In this document: positions 1 to 9,147 of the stretch, piece by piece
Position numbering within the stretch: position 1 is the stretch's first letter
Layout: the number at the start of each line of letters is the position of its first letter
NCBI GenBank assembly: GCA_003024985.2
Contig: PXIH01S0002219.1
Strand: one strand, 5' to 3'
From: Euperipatoides rowelli
Taxonomy: Eukaryota > Onychophora > Udeonychophora > Euonychophora > Peripatopsidae
DNA: 17,423 bases
Notes under the pieces: model-generated
Database searches by the model: none
Seen by the model: the letters and a program-made list of their open reading frames with translations, nothing else
What the model was told of the DNA's origin: nothing
Translations under genes and position numbers: made by a program

Positions 1-29
1 AAACCTTTCATTTATTAGACAAAATAACA

Positions 30-230
30 AAATCGTAATCTACTTATGCCAAAATTTGGGACTATTCCTGTTTGATGCTGCAATCTAATCGCAAGAACAG
101 TGATTAAAAATCACAGCCAAAACTGTTACTGCTGCTTTCACATATTATTACGTAAATCTTACCGTTATCCAGGTGTGAGTCATGTCTACTGAGTCCTTTA
201 TTCAAATAATCATAGGTATTATTAAAATGC
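30..230 (+). repeat. Dispersed repeat family R1, copy 1
   Basis: The first part (about 30-100) aligns by eye with 5205-5275: both read ATC(G/A)TAATCTA, then AAAATTT, an ACTATT(C/T)CTGTTT block, a TGCAA block and AATC(G/A)CAAG. The second part (about 80-230) aligns with 3690-3830: CTGC-AA-CTAATCGCA(A/G)G, a block rich in TGATT/ATCACAG, then the shared GAGTCATGTCTAC followed by ATTCAAA. I see no terminal inverted repeat or target duplication, so the class of element is unknown. The left edge may lie outside the window. Confidence 0.5.
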
Positions 231-648
231 TATTGAATGGTATGAATTCAATATCATTTTTCTGTTTACTTTAAATTATTAGCAGATCAACAACAATAAC
301 AAAAATGCAGAACAGTCAGAAACGAAACTCCTCATCTCTTTTACCAGTTAAAATTTCAAATTCATTTTGTGATCACTATGTTTGAAATTTATTTATCTTT
401 TTTGCTTAGAACAAAAAAATGTGAATCTTTATTCTGCTATCAGGTTACAACTGTAGCCTTACAACAGCAATAAACAATCAAAGATCAGCTTTAAGGGAGA
501 AAAAAAACAGAATTGGGATGCAAACAACAAAAAAAATCAGCTGGATGAACATCCGAGTTCGAGATAATTAATATTTGCTTACCTCCATTACAGTGCGTGA
601 GTGCGTGAGCATTTTTGGCACAGGCTAAACTTTATATTTTTTTTTTTA

Positions 649-840
649 AAAAAAAAAAAACTTTATTCATTTAATGCTAATTGTCCATTATCTTTCCTCT
701 TTCTGACATTTGCATTGTTTTATGTTATGTGAGAGATTAATAAATAAATAAATAATACAAATACACAATCAAATTGTCAATTCACATATAGTAAAAACCA
801 GGACCCCCTTCCCATCTACAAGGGCGTCCTGGTAAAAACA
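649..840 (-). mobile_element. 3' end of a non-LTR retrotransposon (minus strand), copy 1
   Basis: Read on the minus strand, this is a 3' UTR: a stem-loop (798-832), an AT-rich stretch, AAATGAATAAAG and then an A/T tail (the T11-A13 tract at 636-660). Order and words match the copy near 11494-11790: the GGGTCCT-type hairpin, a GACAATT block and an AATAAA word just before the tail. No coding remnant is recognised upstream of the hairpin. The clade is uncertain; a stem-loop 3' UTR followed by a simple-repeat tail is typical of CR1/L2-like and related LINEs. Confidence 0.5.
798..832 (-). other. Stem-loop in LINE 3' UTR, copy 1
   Basis: The outer stem CCAGGAC / GTCCTGG (7 bp) encloses an inner CCCTT / AAGGG stem around a short loop. 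Its counterpart at 11731-11780 keeps the same two-level fold with different bases. By analogy with other LINEs, such a structure could be the reverse-transcriptase recognition site in the RNA; that role is inferred. Confidence 0.55.
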
Positions 841-1158
841 CAGTATAATGATCTCTTATAATCAATTTAAATAAATTATATTGAATTTAACAACTAATTT
901 ATAACAATATTTGCAAATGTGAATCTCAAGTAAAAGAATTAAACAATTAAAAGAAAATTTTTAATTGTAAATAGTTTAATGAGCTCCGAGAAACTGTGCA
1001 TCATGTAGAACTAACAGAATATGCAGAATATAAACAGAGTCCGAGATTATTAAAATACGCTAACAGAGAAATAAAAGTTGGAGACAAAAGGAGAAAAATA
1101 ATTATAATAGTAATAATACAATAGCATGGCTTTCATCAATGACGGTCTTCCAAGACAC

Positions 1159-1181
1159 TTATTATTATTATTATTATTAAA
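1159..1181. repeat. Short (TTA)n microsatellite
   Basis: About seven TTA units end in AAAGACATGC. On the minus strand this reads as TCTTTAATAATAAT, which could be the tail of another 5'-truncated retroelement covering part of 1182-1290, but that stretch has no match I can name. An A/B-box tRNA-type promoter was looked for there and not found. Confidence 0.6.
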
Positions 1182-1496
1182 GACATGCTTGTTATCTGTG
1201 CCCAAGATTAGTAACCTTGATCTGTGCCACCGTATAGACGGTAGGTAGCTATTGCTATCTCATTAACTAGAAACAATTCATTTTTCAGCATTTAAAAAAT
1301 AGTCATCTATCTACATTGTAAAAGATGTCAAATAGTCAAAATAAGAAAATTATGGAGAGGAAGTAGTGCCTAGATAAATATTAGACCAGATAAGTCATAT
1401 TTTACACAAGTAAATTTCAATAAAGTTTATTTTTCTCCATTTTGGATTATAATGTATTGTGGGTACTTCAGCTACTTCTCTGGATTCCGGTCATTT

Positions 1497-1633
1497 TTCT
1501 CGGAGAAGTAAGAGATGTCTCTGAGCGAGCTCTGATTTAAATAACATCCGCAGAGCTTCATGCTCAGAGTTAATTAACATCCGACTTTTCTGGATTCAGA
1601 GCGAGCTCTGTAGCTCGGAGATGTCTCCGAGAA
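1497..1633. repeat. Small fold-back repeat with 10-bp perfect terminal inverted repeats
   Basis: The ends are TTCTCGGAGA (1497-1506) and TCTCCGAGAA (1624-1633), exact reverse complements. Inside, GAGCGAGCTCTG occurs twice in direct orientation (1523-1534 and 1599-1610), and AACATCCG occurs twice (near 1543 and 1576). TCTGGATTC at 1479 and 1588 suggests that part of the unit is a tandem duplication. Related words (AACATCCGAGTTCGAGATAATTAA near 547-570, GAGCTCCGAGAA near 981, GAGTCCGAGATTATTAA near 1039) suggest degraded relatives close by. No clear target duplication was found. Confidence 0.5.
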
Positions 1634-3578
1634 AATTAACAAACACAGCCTATAATGGTGAATCAAGACGGCCTTTACACCCACAAATAAAAAGTATAAT
1701 TCCAATAGTAATGAATAGAATTTTTTTTTTCTCCCTCGAAATGTTTGTTAAAAATATGTAATAGCTTGATTAATTCTAATAAACAGTAATATTTATTTTA
1801 TTCAGTATAATGTAACTAATAAAATTTTATAGGGCCTATATTGTATTTTAATTTTTTTCACTCAAAAGTGTGTTATTATTTATCTAGTAGGTTCCCTGGA
1901 TGAATCAGATATTTTTAAAAAAGAAAAGCTTAGGCTACTTGCATACACATGGAGTATTAATGAAAAGCTTTGTAAAATATTTTCCAAGTCTTTGATGGGA
2001 TTTCCTTAAATCTATGATTATGAAACATCTTGAATTCTTGGAGAGATGTTATACACACATGACAACTATTTCCTGTACAGATGATTTGAATTCATTTTGC
2101 CTGTTGACTATCACTTCCTCTGGCAAGTCAAGGGGGGCAGGTTAAACACGGAGAAAGATAGATTTCTAGAAGTGCGATCTAACCAAGAGTAAAATCAGCA
2201 ATTATTATTATTAATCTTGCTTATCAGAAATTATAAGTGCAATTTATTAATAAGAAGCAAATTAAACTACTTCATTTATAAACGCTATAAAGTGATAGTA
2301 TTTTTCAATGAGAGATCATTAAGCCTACACGGTTATGCCATGCTTTACTAATGAACTGGTAAATGATTTTAATTGTTTTTAATTGGCTTATTTTTTATGT
2401 TGTATTTTAATGTTATTTACACAATTGGGTTAAAATACTCTATTTATTTTGAATATTTTTAAATAGTGTGCAGTAATTCAGACTTAAAATGTGAATTAAT
2501 GATTATTATGATTTCTTTTTCATATTTCTAATCGTTAATTTAAGTCATGTGTTCCATTAATCCATATTGATTTCTCTTATTCAGCTTTATATATCATCAG
2601 TTGATGATAGCTCGTATTGATAAAAAATTAAGTAATAATCCTTGAGGGAATTTAAATCTAAATACTGTAACAGATGTTCAAAATATATTTTGATTTATAT
2701 AGCCTTCCAGATGGCTTAAATTTTTTTTTTTAAATAATGAAAAAGAATAAGAAACAAGAACAGAGCAAATTATACAGTAATTTTATTATTTTTTTCTTAC
2801 AAGGTATTTTAGTTATATACATTTTACTTTCAATCGGTAAATGTCCGAGTACAGTATATGTATTTTTGTCACTAGGCTAAATAAATTAAACCACACCTCA
2901 CCTGCTTTAGGACCACAATAAGGCATTTCTGAATTATAATTTTTATGTAACTTATAGGCTTTAAAAGAATTAAGAATTAGATAGCTCATAGGCAATCAAA
3001 CTTTAGCTATTAGCCATATGCCAGCAGCATGGTCGCTTTTATTTTGTGTGTGACCCTTTAGGTCAAATTAAAAAAAAAAAAAAAATCAACTTTTCCTTTA
3101 TCTTAAAGAAAAATAAAAGGCCATTATAACTGGTTTTTTGACCTCGTTTTTTTCTTGTTCTCCCACACAGGAGAGTAATGGAGTAAAATGTTTTTTTTTT
3201 TTAAAAAAAAAAATAGTTTTACATCTGCTTTATTAAAATTATTAATTCAACATCTTACAAATACTCAAAACAGCTGAAATTTCTACCAGCTAATTTCCTC
3301 AAATTATAATTGGCCCACTTAGACAAAACAATTGTTACCTACAGTATGTCACCCTAAATCCAATAACATTTTCCTCCCTGAAAAGAGTAGTCTATGGATT
3401 GATTAAGAAATCTAATTGATTTTTTTTTTGCTTGTTTTTATTGAAACTAAGTTCTTGATAATTTAATAACCATAGTAAATGAGGTCATCTTGAAACTGAA
3501 TTAATTTATTTGGGTAGGGTTATTCATGCAGATGAGACACATTGTTTAATAAAGGGCATGTCCCAATTGTCTTAGGTC

Positions 3579-3830
3579 GGCTCTACACTTGCGATTGAAT
3601 CGTTGTAATCAAATCTCCAAAAGTTTAATGTTTTGTCCTTTATGAGGTTGTCAACACTTAGTGATTCAATCGCCTCTATCGCAGAAGGCTGCGAACTAAT
3701 CGCAGGATCACAAAATTAATTAATTTTGTGATTTTAATTTTGTGATTCGATCACAGTTGCTTATTATTAAATTTGTTTTCGGAGTCATGTCTACATTAGC
3801 AGTTTAATCACACGATTAGGCTATTCAAAA
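3579..3830 (+). repeat. Dispersed repeat family R1, copy 2, with internal TCTACAC/AATCG sub-repeats
   Basis: This copy contains a recurring word of the form TCTACACTTGCGATTGAATCG: at 3582, as GTCAACACTTAGTGATTCAATCG near 3650, and as GTCTACATTAGCAGTTTAATCAC near 3788. These are in direct orientation, so they look like sub-repeats rather than terminal inverted repeats. CTGCGAACTAATCGCAGG (near 3690) and GAGTCATGTCTAC (near 3782) match copy 1. A long perfect palindrome lies inside (3707-3732). It is probably a decayed non-autonomous element; its class is not determined. Confidence 0.45.
3707..3732. repeat. 26-bp perfect palindrome inside repeat R1
   Basis: The sequence begins ATCACAAAATTAA and is its own reverse complement over all 26 bases, with no loop. 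A second small inverted pair, TGTGAT-TCG-ATCACA, follows at 3741-3755. Copy 1 of the repeat has only a shorter ATCACAG-type echo, so the palindrome may have expanded in this copy. Confidence 0.8.
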
Positions 3831-4057
3831 TAACAAAAAGATTCATTTAAAATTAATTTAAATAGTTTCCTTTTATTAAATTCCATAACTTTTTATTTAT
3901 TTACTTTTTATTCTATTTAAACTGACGCACAGAAAAATGTTTTTGTTTTTTTTATTTAAAGACAATAATATTATCCTAATTATATTAAAAAAACAAATTT
4001 TCTCTGTGTATCCGTCATTCCGAACTCTTTAAATTGCATTTTCTACCCAATGGTTTG

Positions 4058-4558
4058 TCCAATTAAGTTGAAATTTGAAATTGGTGTTCCCGTAGAGGGC
4101 TAGAATATGTATATAAAAGGTCAAGGTCCTAGCTGGTCACATGGGGTACTAGGGTGGCCCCAAAAATCTAAACTTTTTAATGCTCCGATTAAGTTGAAAT
4201 TTGAGGTACACTAGAGGTATTGAACATGTATATAAAAGGTCACATGAGGGTACTAGGGGGGCGCAAACAGCTAAACTTTTTAATATGCTCCGATTAAGTC
4301 AAAATTTGTGTTACACTAGAAGTCTAGAATATGTATATAAAAGATCAAGATCCTAGGTGGTCACATGGGGTACTAGGGTGGCCCCAAAAATCTAAACTTT
4401 TTAATGCTCCGATTAAGTTGAAATTTGAGGTACACTAGAGGTGTAGAACATGTATATTAAAGGTCACATGGGGGTACTAGGGGGCGCAAAAAGCTAAAGT
4501 TTTTAAAATGCTCCGATTAAGTTGAAATTTGTGTTACCCTAGAGGTCTACAATCACAT
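4058..4558. repeat. Tandem array with alternating A/B units (higher-order repeat of about 225-231 bp)
   Basis: The anchor TCC(G/A)ATTAAGT occurs at 4058, 4184, 4289, 4408 and 4512, giving spacings of 126, 105, 119 and 104. Longer A units carry AGGTCCTAG..GGTCACATGGGGTACTAGGGTGGCCCCAAAAATC. Shorter B units lack the first part and carry GGTCACATG.GGGTACTAGGGGG-CGCAAA. The order is A-B-A-B followed by a partial A-like unit, so the true repeat is the A+B dimer (231 then 223 bp). Every unit also contains GTATATAAAAG or a close variant. It ends shortly before a G13 tract. No protein is encoded. Confidence 0.85.
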
Positions 4559-4566
4559 AATTGCTA

Positions 4567-4579
4567 GGGGGGGGGGGGG
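4567..4579. repeat. G13 homopolymer tract
   Basis: Thirteen consecutive G lie in very AT-rich DNA directly after the 4058-4558 array. Similar tracts occur at 7337-7348 (G12), 12161-12170 (C10), 13822-13831 (C10) and, interrupted by one T, at about 17399-17412. Confidence 0.9.
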
Positions 4580-5204
4580 CAATTGAATTATGTCTTTTAG
4601 AATTTAGACAATGAAAATAGACTTGCCATATTTGGGGGAATGTTGGGGGAGAGGAAGAGCAAATAACATGGGAGCATTTACCATAGTTCTAAACATGACA
4701 CAAAATTCTGGGCAAAAAAGAATACCGTCGATTTCGACGGGTTTCGACTAGTAATAATTTAAAAAAAAGTTAAAATGAGAAATTGTTTAAAGAGAAGAAA
4801 GATTAAATTAAACTGCATAAAGATTAATTGAATATGCTTTATGTTTTTAATATGTTGTAATTAAATGTTTATTTATTAATTGCATATTTAAAACTACTCA
4901 AACTTGTTAACAACTGCATTTCTAAATCGTGTGTTTGTTTTTGTAAGATAGCCGCGGACTAAATGTAATAGATAGTTAAAAATTGGAAATAACATATGAA
5001 AATAGTCTCTGAATTGGGAAGAATGATTTTGACGTTGGCAGTTTAAACAAATTGTCCTAGTTGTAAGCGTTTCACAGTTAATGGATATATTCATTTCTGT
5101 TTAACACGTTCAGCATATATTTTATAAACACGGCAATCAGAATGCATACTATCAAAAAGGCTTCCATTTTATATAAAGATTCTCAATTTCTTTTGCTCAA
5201 TATC

Positions 5205-5290
5205 ATAATCTATTTGCATGTTAAAATTTAGCACTATTTCTGTTTTGTGTTGCAAACTTGCAATCAAATCACAAGTAATTATGCATCATG
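5205..5290 (+). repeat. Dispersed repeat family R1, copy 3 (fragment)
   Basis: It aligns with 30-100 by the shared order ATCATAATCTA, AAAATTT, ACTATTTCTGTTTTGTG, TGCAA and AATCACAAG. Similarity fades after about 5280. It overlaps the first codons of a 92-codon open frame at 5247-5525, which argues that this frame is not a conserved gene start. Confidence 0.45.
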
Positions 5291-5632
5291 GGCAAACATT
5301 GCTCCATTTCAAGACCACCTTCGTATACGATCTGATCACAATGATCCAATCACCGTTCAAACCATAGGTGTAAAACCAGACTTAAAAGTTTGGGAACACA
5401 GATGCCTTGGAAACAAGATTATATATACTGTCAATTTCAATACAATTAGAAAGAGAAACAGGAATACCAGTGATAGCTATGAAGAGGTCCTGCTATTGGC
5501 ATATTTTCCTATTAAAAGAAATTAAATATACATTAATACAGTTATACATTACATAATTGGTTCACCCTTTGTGTATTGCATTATAAAAATTATAATACAA
5601 TTTTACAAACTCTAAAATTGTAATTTGCCATT

Positions 5633-5674
5633 GTAATTGTATTTATACTTTGTGAAAAGTATAAATTCAATTAT
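5633..5674. other. Near-perfect AT-rich hairpin (stem about 18-19 bp)
   Basis: GTAATTGTATTTATACTTT (5633-5651) pairs with AAAAGTATAAATTCAATTAT (5655-5674) across a 3-base loop, with a single internal mismatch (A/T change in ATACAAT vs ATTCAAT) and a fraying end. It lies in copy 1 of repeat R2. Confidence 0.65.
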
Positions 5675-5938
5675 AATAATATATTACAATCATTAAAAAC
5701 TATAATATTATTGCATATTTAAATATCAAAACAGTACACCGATGCTGAATTCATATGAAAAATCACTAGACGCATATATATTCTCACAAGGTTAAATATG
5801 CAACAAGAATAACTTCTTTTAAGTTCATCTATTTATCATTTGTAAATAGCATATAAGAATACAATGTAAAAGTGAATTCTAAAGCAATCAATTATTAATT
5901 CTTAGTTCAAATATCACACATAAAAAAAGAGGGTGCGG

Positions 5939-6035
5939 ATGTTCTCCGTAGGTTTAGCTAGGGGCTGTCATGGAGAAGTCCTGTGTGGGTTTAGCTATGG
6001 GCTGCCATGCAGAAGTTCTGTGTGGTTTTAGCTAG
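5939..6035. repeat. 37-bp minisatellite, about 2.6 copies
   Basis: GGTTTAGCTA occurs at 5951 and 5988, and GGTTTTAGCTA at 6024-6025, a 37-bp period. Each unit contains GGGCTG(T/C)CATG(G/C)AGAAG. It is more GC-rich than the flanks and is an insertion relative to the related sequence at 7840. Confidence 0.85.
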
Positions 6036-6181
6036 TTTAATTTAATTTGGAACATTGAATATTAATAGTTTTCTTCGTGCATAATTTTATTGAAGATTTT
6101 AACATATCTAAAGAATCCACAGACTTCCAGTTATATAAACTTAAAATTTTAATTATTTTGGAAGCGCAAAAGTGTTTAATT

Positions 6182-6252
6182 TGATAACCGGTTAACCACT
6201 ATTACTATTTGGATTAACTAACTGTTAACTGAACCGAATCAAGCTCATCTCT
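6182..6252. mobile_element. Possible hAT-type transposon terminus (one end only)
   Basis: TAACCGGTTAACC, then GTTAACTGAACCGAATC and AAGCTCATCTCT, read on the minus strand as AGAGATGAGCTTGATTCGGTT. Ends that start with AGAGATG and run into a CGGTTAACCGG-type region are common in hAT elements. No matching second end or 8-bp duplication was found, so this is either a solo fragment or chance. Confidence 0.3.
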
Positions 6253-6329
6253 ATAATAAAACGTGCATCTTCACATTTTATTATATACTGTTTTGTTGCA
6301 TGTTCGAGGGAAAAAAAATTATTTGACAC

Positions 6330-6560
6330 ATTGCCTAGGCTGCTGCTGATAAGGTCTTTAGACAGAAACTAGGTGTCTAGGTAAAATACCAGAACTAGTG
6401 GTGGTCTCTGGCATTATAATACATTAAAATATACATAATTGTGTAATGTATTATTATATAATGTTTTGAGCATTTATATGATTTTACGTCAATATCTGAC
6501 TAGGTATAATATTTATCATCTATGCTTAGGTAAGGATGTATAGATGTTTCTTCAACACTT
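6330..6560 (+). repeat. Local duplication, copy 1
   Basis: GCCTAGGCTGCTGCTGAT, CAGAAACTAG, GTAAAATACCA-AACTAGTG, AATACATTAAAATATACA, ATGTTTTGAGCATTTAT, ATGCTTA and ATAGATGTT all recur in the same order in 6665-6928, with a period of roughly 330 bp. The copies have diverged through substitutions and short indels. Confidence 0.7.
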
Positions 6561-6664
6561 GGTTTAATAACAAAATGTTTGATGTTTCTTCAATAAACCT
6601 TGTGATAAACACAGTCATTAAAATAAATAGACTGTACTACTGGGCAATTATGTTCAATTATGAT

Positions 6665-6928
6665 GCACTGCCTGGGCTGCTAGTCCTGCTACTGATGAGA
6701 CCTTTAACCAGAAACTAGCTGCCTAGTCTTACAGTTTATCAATATGTAAAATACCATAACTAGTGTCAGTCTCAGATACAATAATACATTAAAATATACA
6801 GTCGTGTATTTATTCTATTATTATATGATGTTTTGAGCATTTATAAGATTTTGCATGAATATTTGGCTATGTTTAATATCTATTACTTATGCTTATGAAA
6901 AATATATAGATGTTCCTTCAATGTTATT
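6665..6928 (+). repeat. Local duplication, copy 2
   Basis: This is the partner of 6330-6560. It holds extra bases (TAGTCCTGCTACTG and CTTACAGTTTATCAATAT) not present in copy 1. Between the copies is a short spacer of about 100 bp that has no match elsewhere that I can see. Confidence 0.7.
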
Positions 6929-7127
6929 CAAAATGTAATATACAACTTTTTTTAAATTTTAATGGCAAAAATACTAATATTCAAAATAATATTAAAAATA
7001 AAACATACAATTTAATTTATTTACTATAACCTCAGTAATTAAAGTTTTGAAAGGCAACCCAGAAGAAATATAATTAATAGAAGGTAATTAGGTGAATATA
7101 TACGGCAGAATTGCCAACCACTAAGAA

Positions 7128-7170
7128 AATGGTGTAGCAGTTAGGATTTTAAGAGGCCTGCTACACCATT
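7128..7170. other. Hairpin with perfect 13-bp stem
   Basis: AATGGTGTAGCAG (7128-7140) and CTGCTACACCATT (7158-7170) are exact reverse complements around a 17-base loop. There is no T-run directly after it and no adjacent gene, so a terminator or RNA role has no support. It may be the collapsed pair of ends of a deleted mobile element. Confidence 0.75.
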
Positions 7171-7336
7171 ATGATTAAAATCTCTAACTATGATTTTTAA
7201 AAATAAATTAAAATAGTATTGAAAAATGTTCGACCTTAAACTCTGATTCCTTTCTCCAGCACACCTCATTTATATAATCAGAATTAATATGAAAATGTTT
7301 GGCTAAATCTTTAAGGGGCACATGAATTCCAATTCA

Positions 7337-7348
7337 GGGGGGGGGGGG
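7337..7348. repeat. G12 homopolymer tract
   Basis: Twelve G are followed by AGATTTTG in AT-rich DNA. It is unusual against the local composition and is one of five G/C tracts in the window. Confidence 0.9.
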
Positions 7349-7559
7349 AGATTTTGATTGTAGATTTATAAATTAAAATGTTTTATTTTCAACCTACTTG
7401 TTTTGTTTCGAGATAGTTTTTTTATTTATAAAAACAGCCTATTAAAAGCTAAAAATACCTCTGTATAGAGGCAGCCGTTTTTTTATTTACTGGCTACCAG
7501 GTATATAATACATAAATGAGTTCCCCTATTGATTACATAGTAGGCAATTTATTCCAAGC

Positions 7560-7910
7560 TGTAAGTTGAATGCAATAATTGAATGAAATTATTTCATTTT
7601 ATTGATAATAGTCTAATTAAGTCTTCTACAGATATAAATACAATAACAAATAAAAAAATGACTGTATATAGTATTAATGCCTATTCAAATATCAAAAATT
7701 AACTCCATACTGAATGAATATGAAAATGGCAAATATTATTTCTAGATTGCACATTTAAATATTATCCAATCATAAGTGAAGTTAAAAAATGAAATTATAA
7801 AATTGATTTCTGAAGCAAGCAATTAATCATCTGTACTAGTTTTATTTAATTATAGTCTTCTCCACCCATAACTTAATTAAAGATTCGCAAAAATGTAAAG
7901 AATGGCCCCA
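7560..7910 (+). repeat. Diverged long direct repeat R2, copy 2
   Basis: This is the partner of 5580-6130, roughly 2 kb downstream in the same orientation. It lacks the 37-bp minisatellite seen in the first copy. Together with the smaller duplication at 6330-6928, it shows that this part of the intron grew partly by duplication. Confidence 0.45.
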
Positions 7911-8611
7911 GATATCTCGGTAGATGAGCTTGAAAAATTAGTTACGCATCTCAAATAATAGCTATGAATATGTTTAAAAATATATAAATAGCCTTCTTGT
8001 AATATTTCTAATTTATAATAAACTCATATTTACTATAAATTTACAATAAATTAAATACGAAATATATAATTGTAAAAATTATATACACTGTATAACTGGA
8101 TTAATTAAAAAAATGAGCGGAATCATGTTCTGTAAAAACATATTTCTTCCTGATAAACAAGACATGTCAAGCACAAGTACTGTCTCACTCATTTCATTAT
8201 AGCTTATTTCCCTTGAGATGTGATAGCCTTGCATCTGAAACATGGTAATTAAAATGCAACCCTGGACATTTGAGAGTCATTTGGGACATTTTAAACATCA
8301 AGTGCGGTCTCTCTCATAGACACCTACGTATTATCAACCAGGCAATGTCTCAGACACAAGTGAGATACCAACCTAAAGAAACATTTTATGAAAATTATAG
8401 TACCTTGCTAGACCCTGATAAATCTCCTTAGTATCTTTCATATGAAAGTAATTTCTAGTTTCAATTGAATAACTATATTTAGATATATTTTATTTCAGCA
8501 TCTATTTATACTTTAGAGACAGTAATTCATACATGTAACTAGTTATATCGGCAAAGTAACTTTAATTTAACTTATGCTTGTAACTACTTATTTTTGCAAA
8601 GTAACTTTTGA

Positions 8612-9147
8612 AAGAATCACTTACATTTTAAAGAAAGTAGCTTTTGCTTTTAAGTAACTAGCTGCTTTTATAAAGTTACTTTTACAGTAACAAGTTATAT
8701 TTTAGAGAAAGTAACTTTTGCTTTTAAGTAACTAGCTGATTTTATAAAGTTACTTTTACAGTAACAAGTTATATTTTAGAGAAAGTAACTTTTGCTTTTA
8801 ATTAACTAGCTGATTATAAAAGTTACTTTTACAGTAACAAGTTATATTTTAGAGAAAGTAACTTTTGCTTTTAAGTAACTATCTGCTTTTATAAAGTTAC
8901 TTTTACAGTAACAAGTTATATTTTAGAGAAAGTAACTTTTGCTTTTAAGTAACTAGCTGATTTTATAAAGTTACTTTTACAGTAACAAGTTATATTTTAG
9001 AGAAAGTAACTTGCTTTTAAGTAACTAGCTGCTTTTATAAAGTTACTTTTACAGTAACAAGTTATATTTTAAAGTAACTTGCTTTTAAGTAACTATCTGC
9101 TTTTATAAAGTTACTTTTACAGTAACAAGTTATATTTTAGAGAAAGT
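8612..9147. repeat. Tandem array of a 68-74-bp unit rich in GTTACTT/AAGTAAC
   Basis: The anchor ACAGTAACAAGTTAT occurs at 8684, 8758, 8831, 8905, 8979, 9051 and 9119, giving spacings of 74, 73, 74, 74, 72 and 68. Each unit contains AGTTACTTTTACAGTAAC and AGTAACTT-GCTTTTAAGTAACT, so AAGTAAC and GTTACTT stand in inverted orientation inside every unit. Diverged relatives extend to about 8530 on the left and 9320 on the right. The central copies are nearly identical, which suggests recent homogenisation. Confidence 0.92.

Larger units (their letters stand above)
5580..6130 (+). repeat. Diverged long direct repeat R2, copy 1
   Basis: It aligns by eye with 7560-7910. Shared landmarks in the same order are TATT(T/C)AAATATCAAAA, CTGAAT-AATATGAAAA, AA(G/T)TGA-TTCT-AAGCAA-CAATTA, TAGTTT-ATTTAATT, and AAGATT followed by GTAAAGAAT-like sequence. 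Copy 1 carries a 37-bp minisatellite (5939-6035) that copy 2 lacks. No transposase remnant or terminal inverted repeat was recognised. Confidence 0.45.

Noticed and set aside
1182-1290. Possible tRNA or tRNA-derived SINE next to the (TTA)n run
   Set aside because: AAGATTAGTAACCTTGATC loosely recalls a B box, but no A box, cloverleaf or GGTTCGAnnCC consensus could be built on either strand.
2813-2995. 60-codon minus-strand frame, and similar short frames at 6536-6718 (+) and 17069-17296 (-)
   Set aside because: Length is expected by chance over 17 kb. The 6536 frame crosses a duplicated repeat, and the 17069 frame is Ile/Lys/Asn-rich translation of A/T runs.
4894-5094. 66-codon minus-strand frame with CLNC
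   Set aside because: A single CxxC without partners, AT-rich, with no recognisable family or context.
5247-5525. 92-codon open frame on the + strand
   Set aside because: It is the longest frame in the window, but I recognise no domain. Its first codons lie in a dispersed repeat (copy at 5205-5290), and it has no clear splice sites. It could still be an exon or an element fragment; a protein search of the translation would decide.
6240-7935. Pairing of AAGCTCATCTCT (6241) with GATGAGCTTGA (near 7923) as two ends of one transposon
   Set aside because: The ends would face inward relative to a normal hAT element, the match is only 11 bp, and no target duplication is visible.
8612-9147. Regular repeats suggesting a CRISPR array
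   Set aside because: The whole unit repeats, not only a short word between unique spacers. The host is an animal and no cas genes are present, so it is a tandem array.
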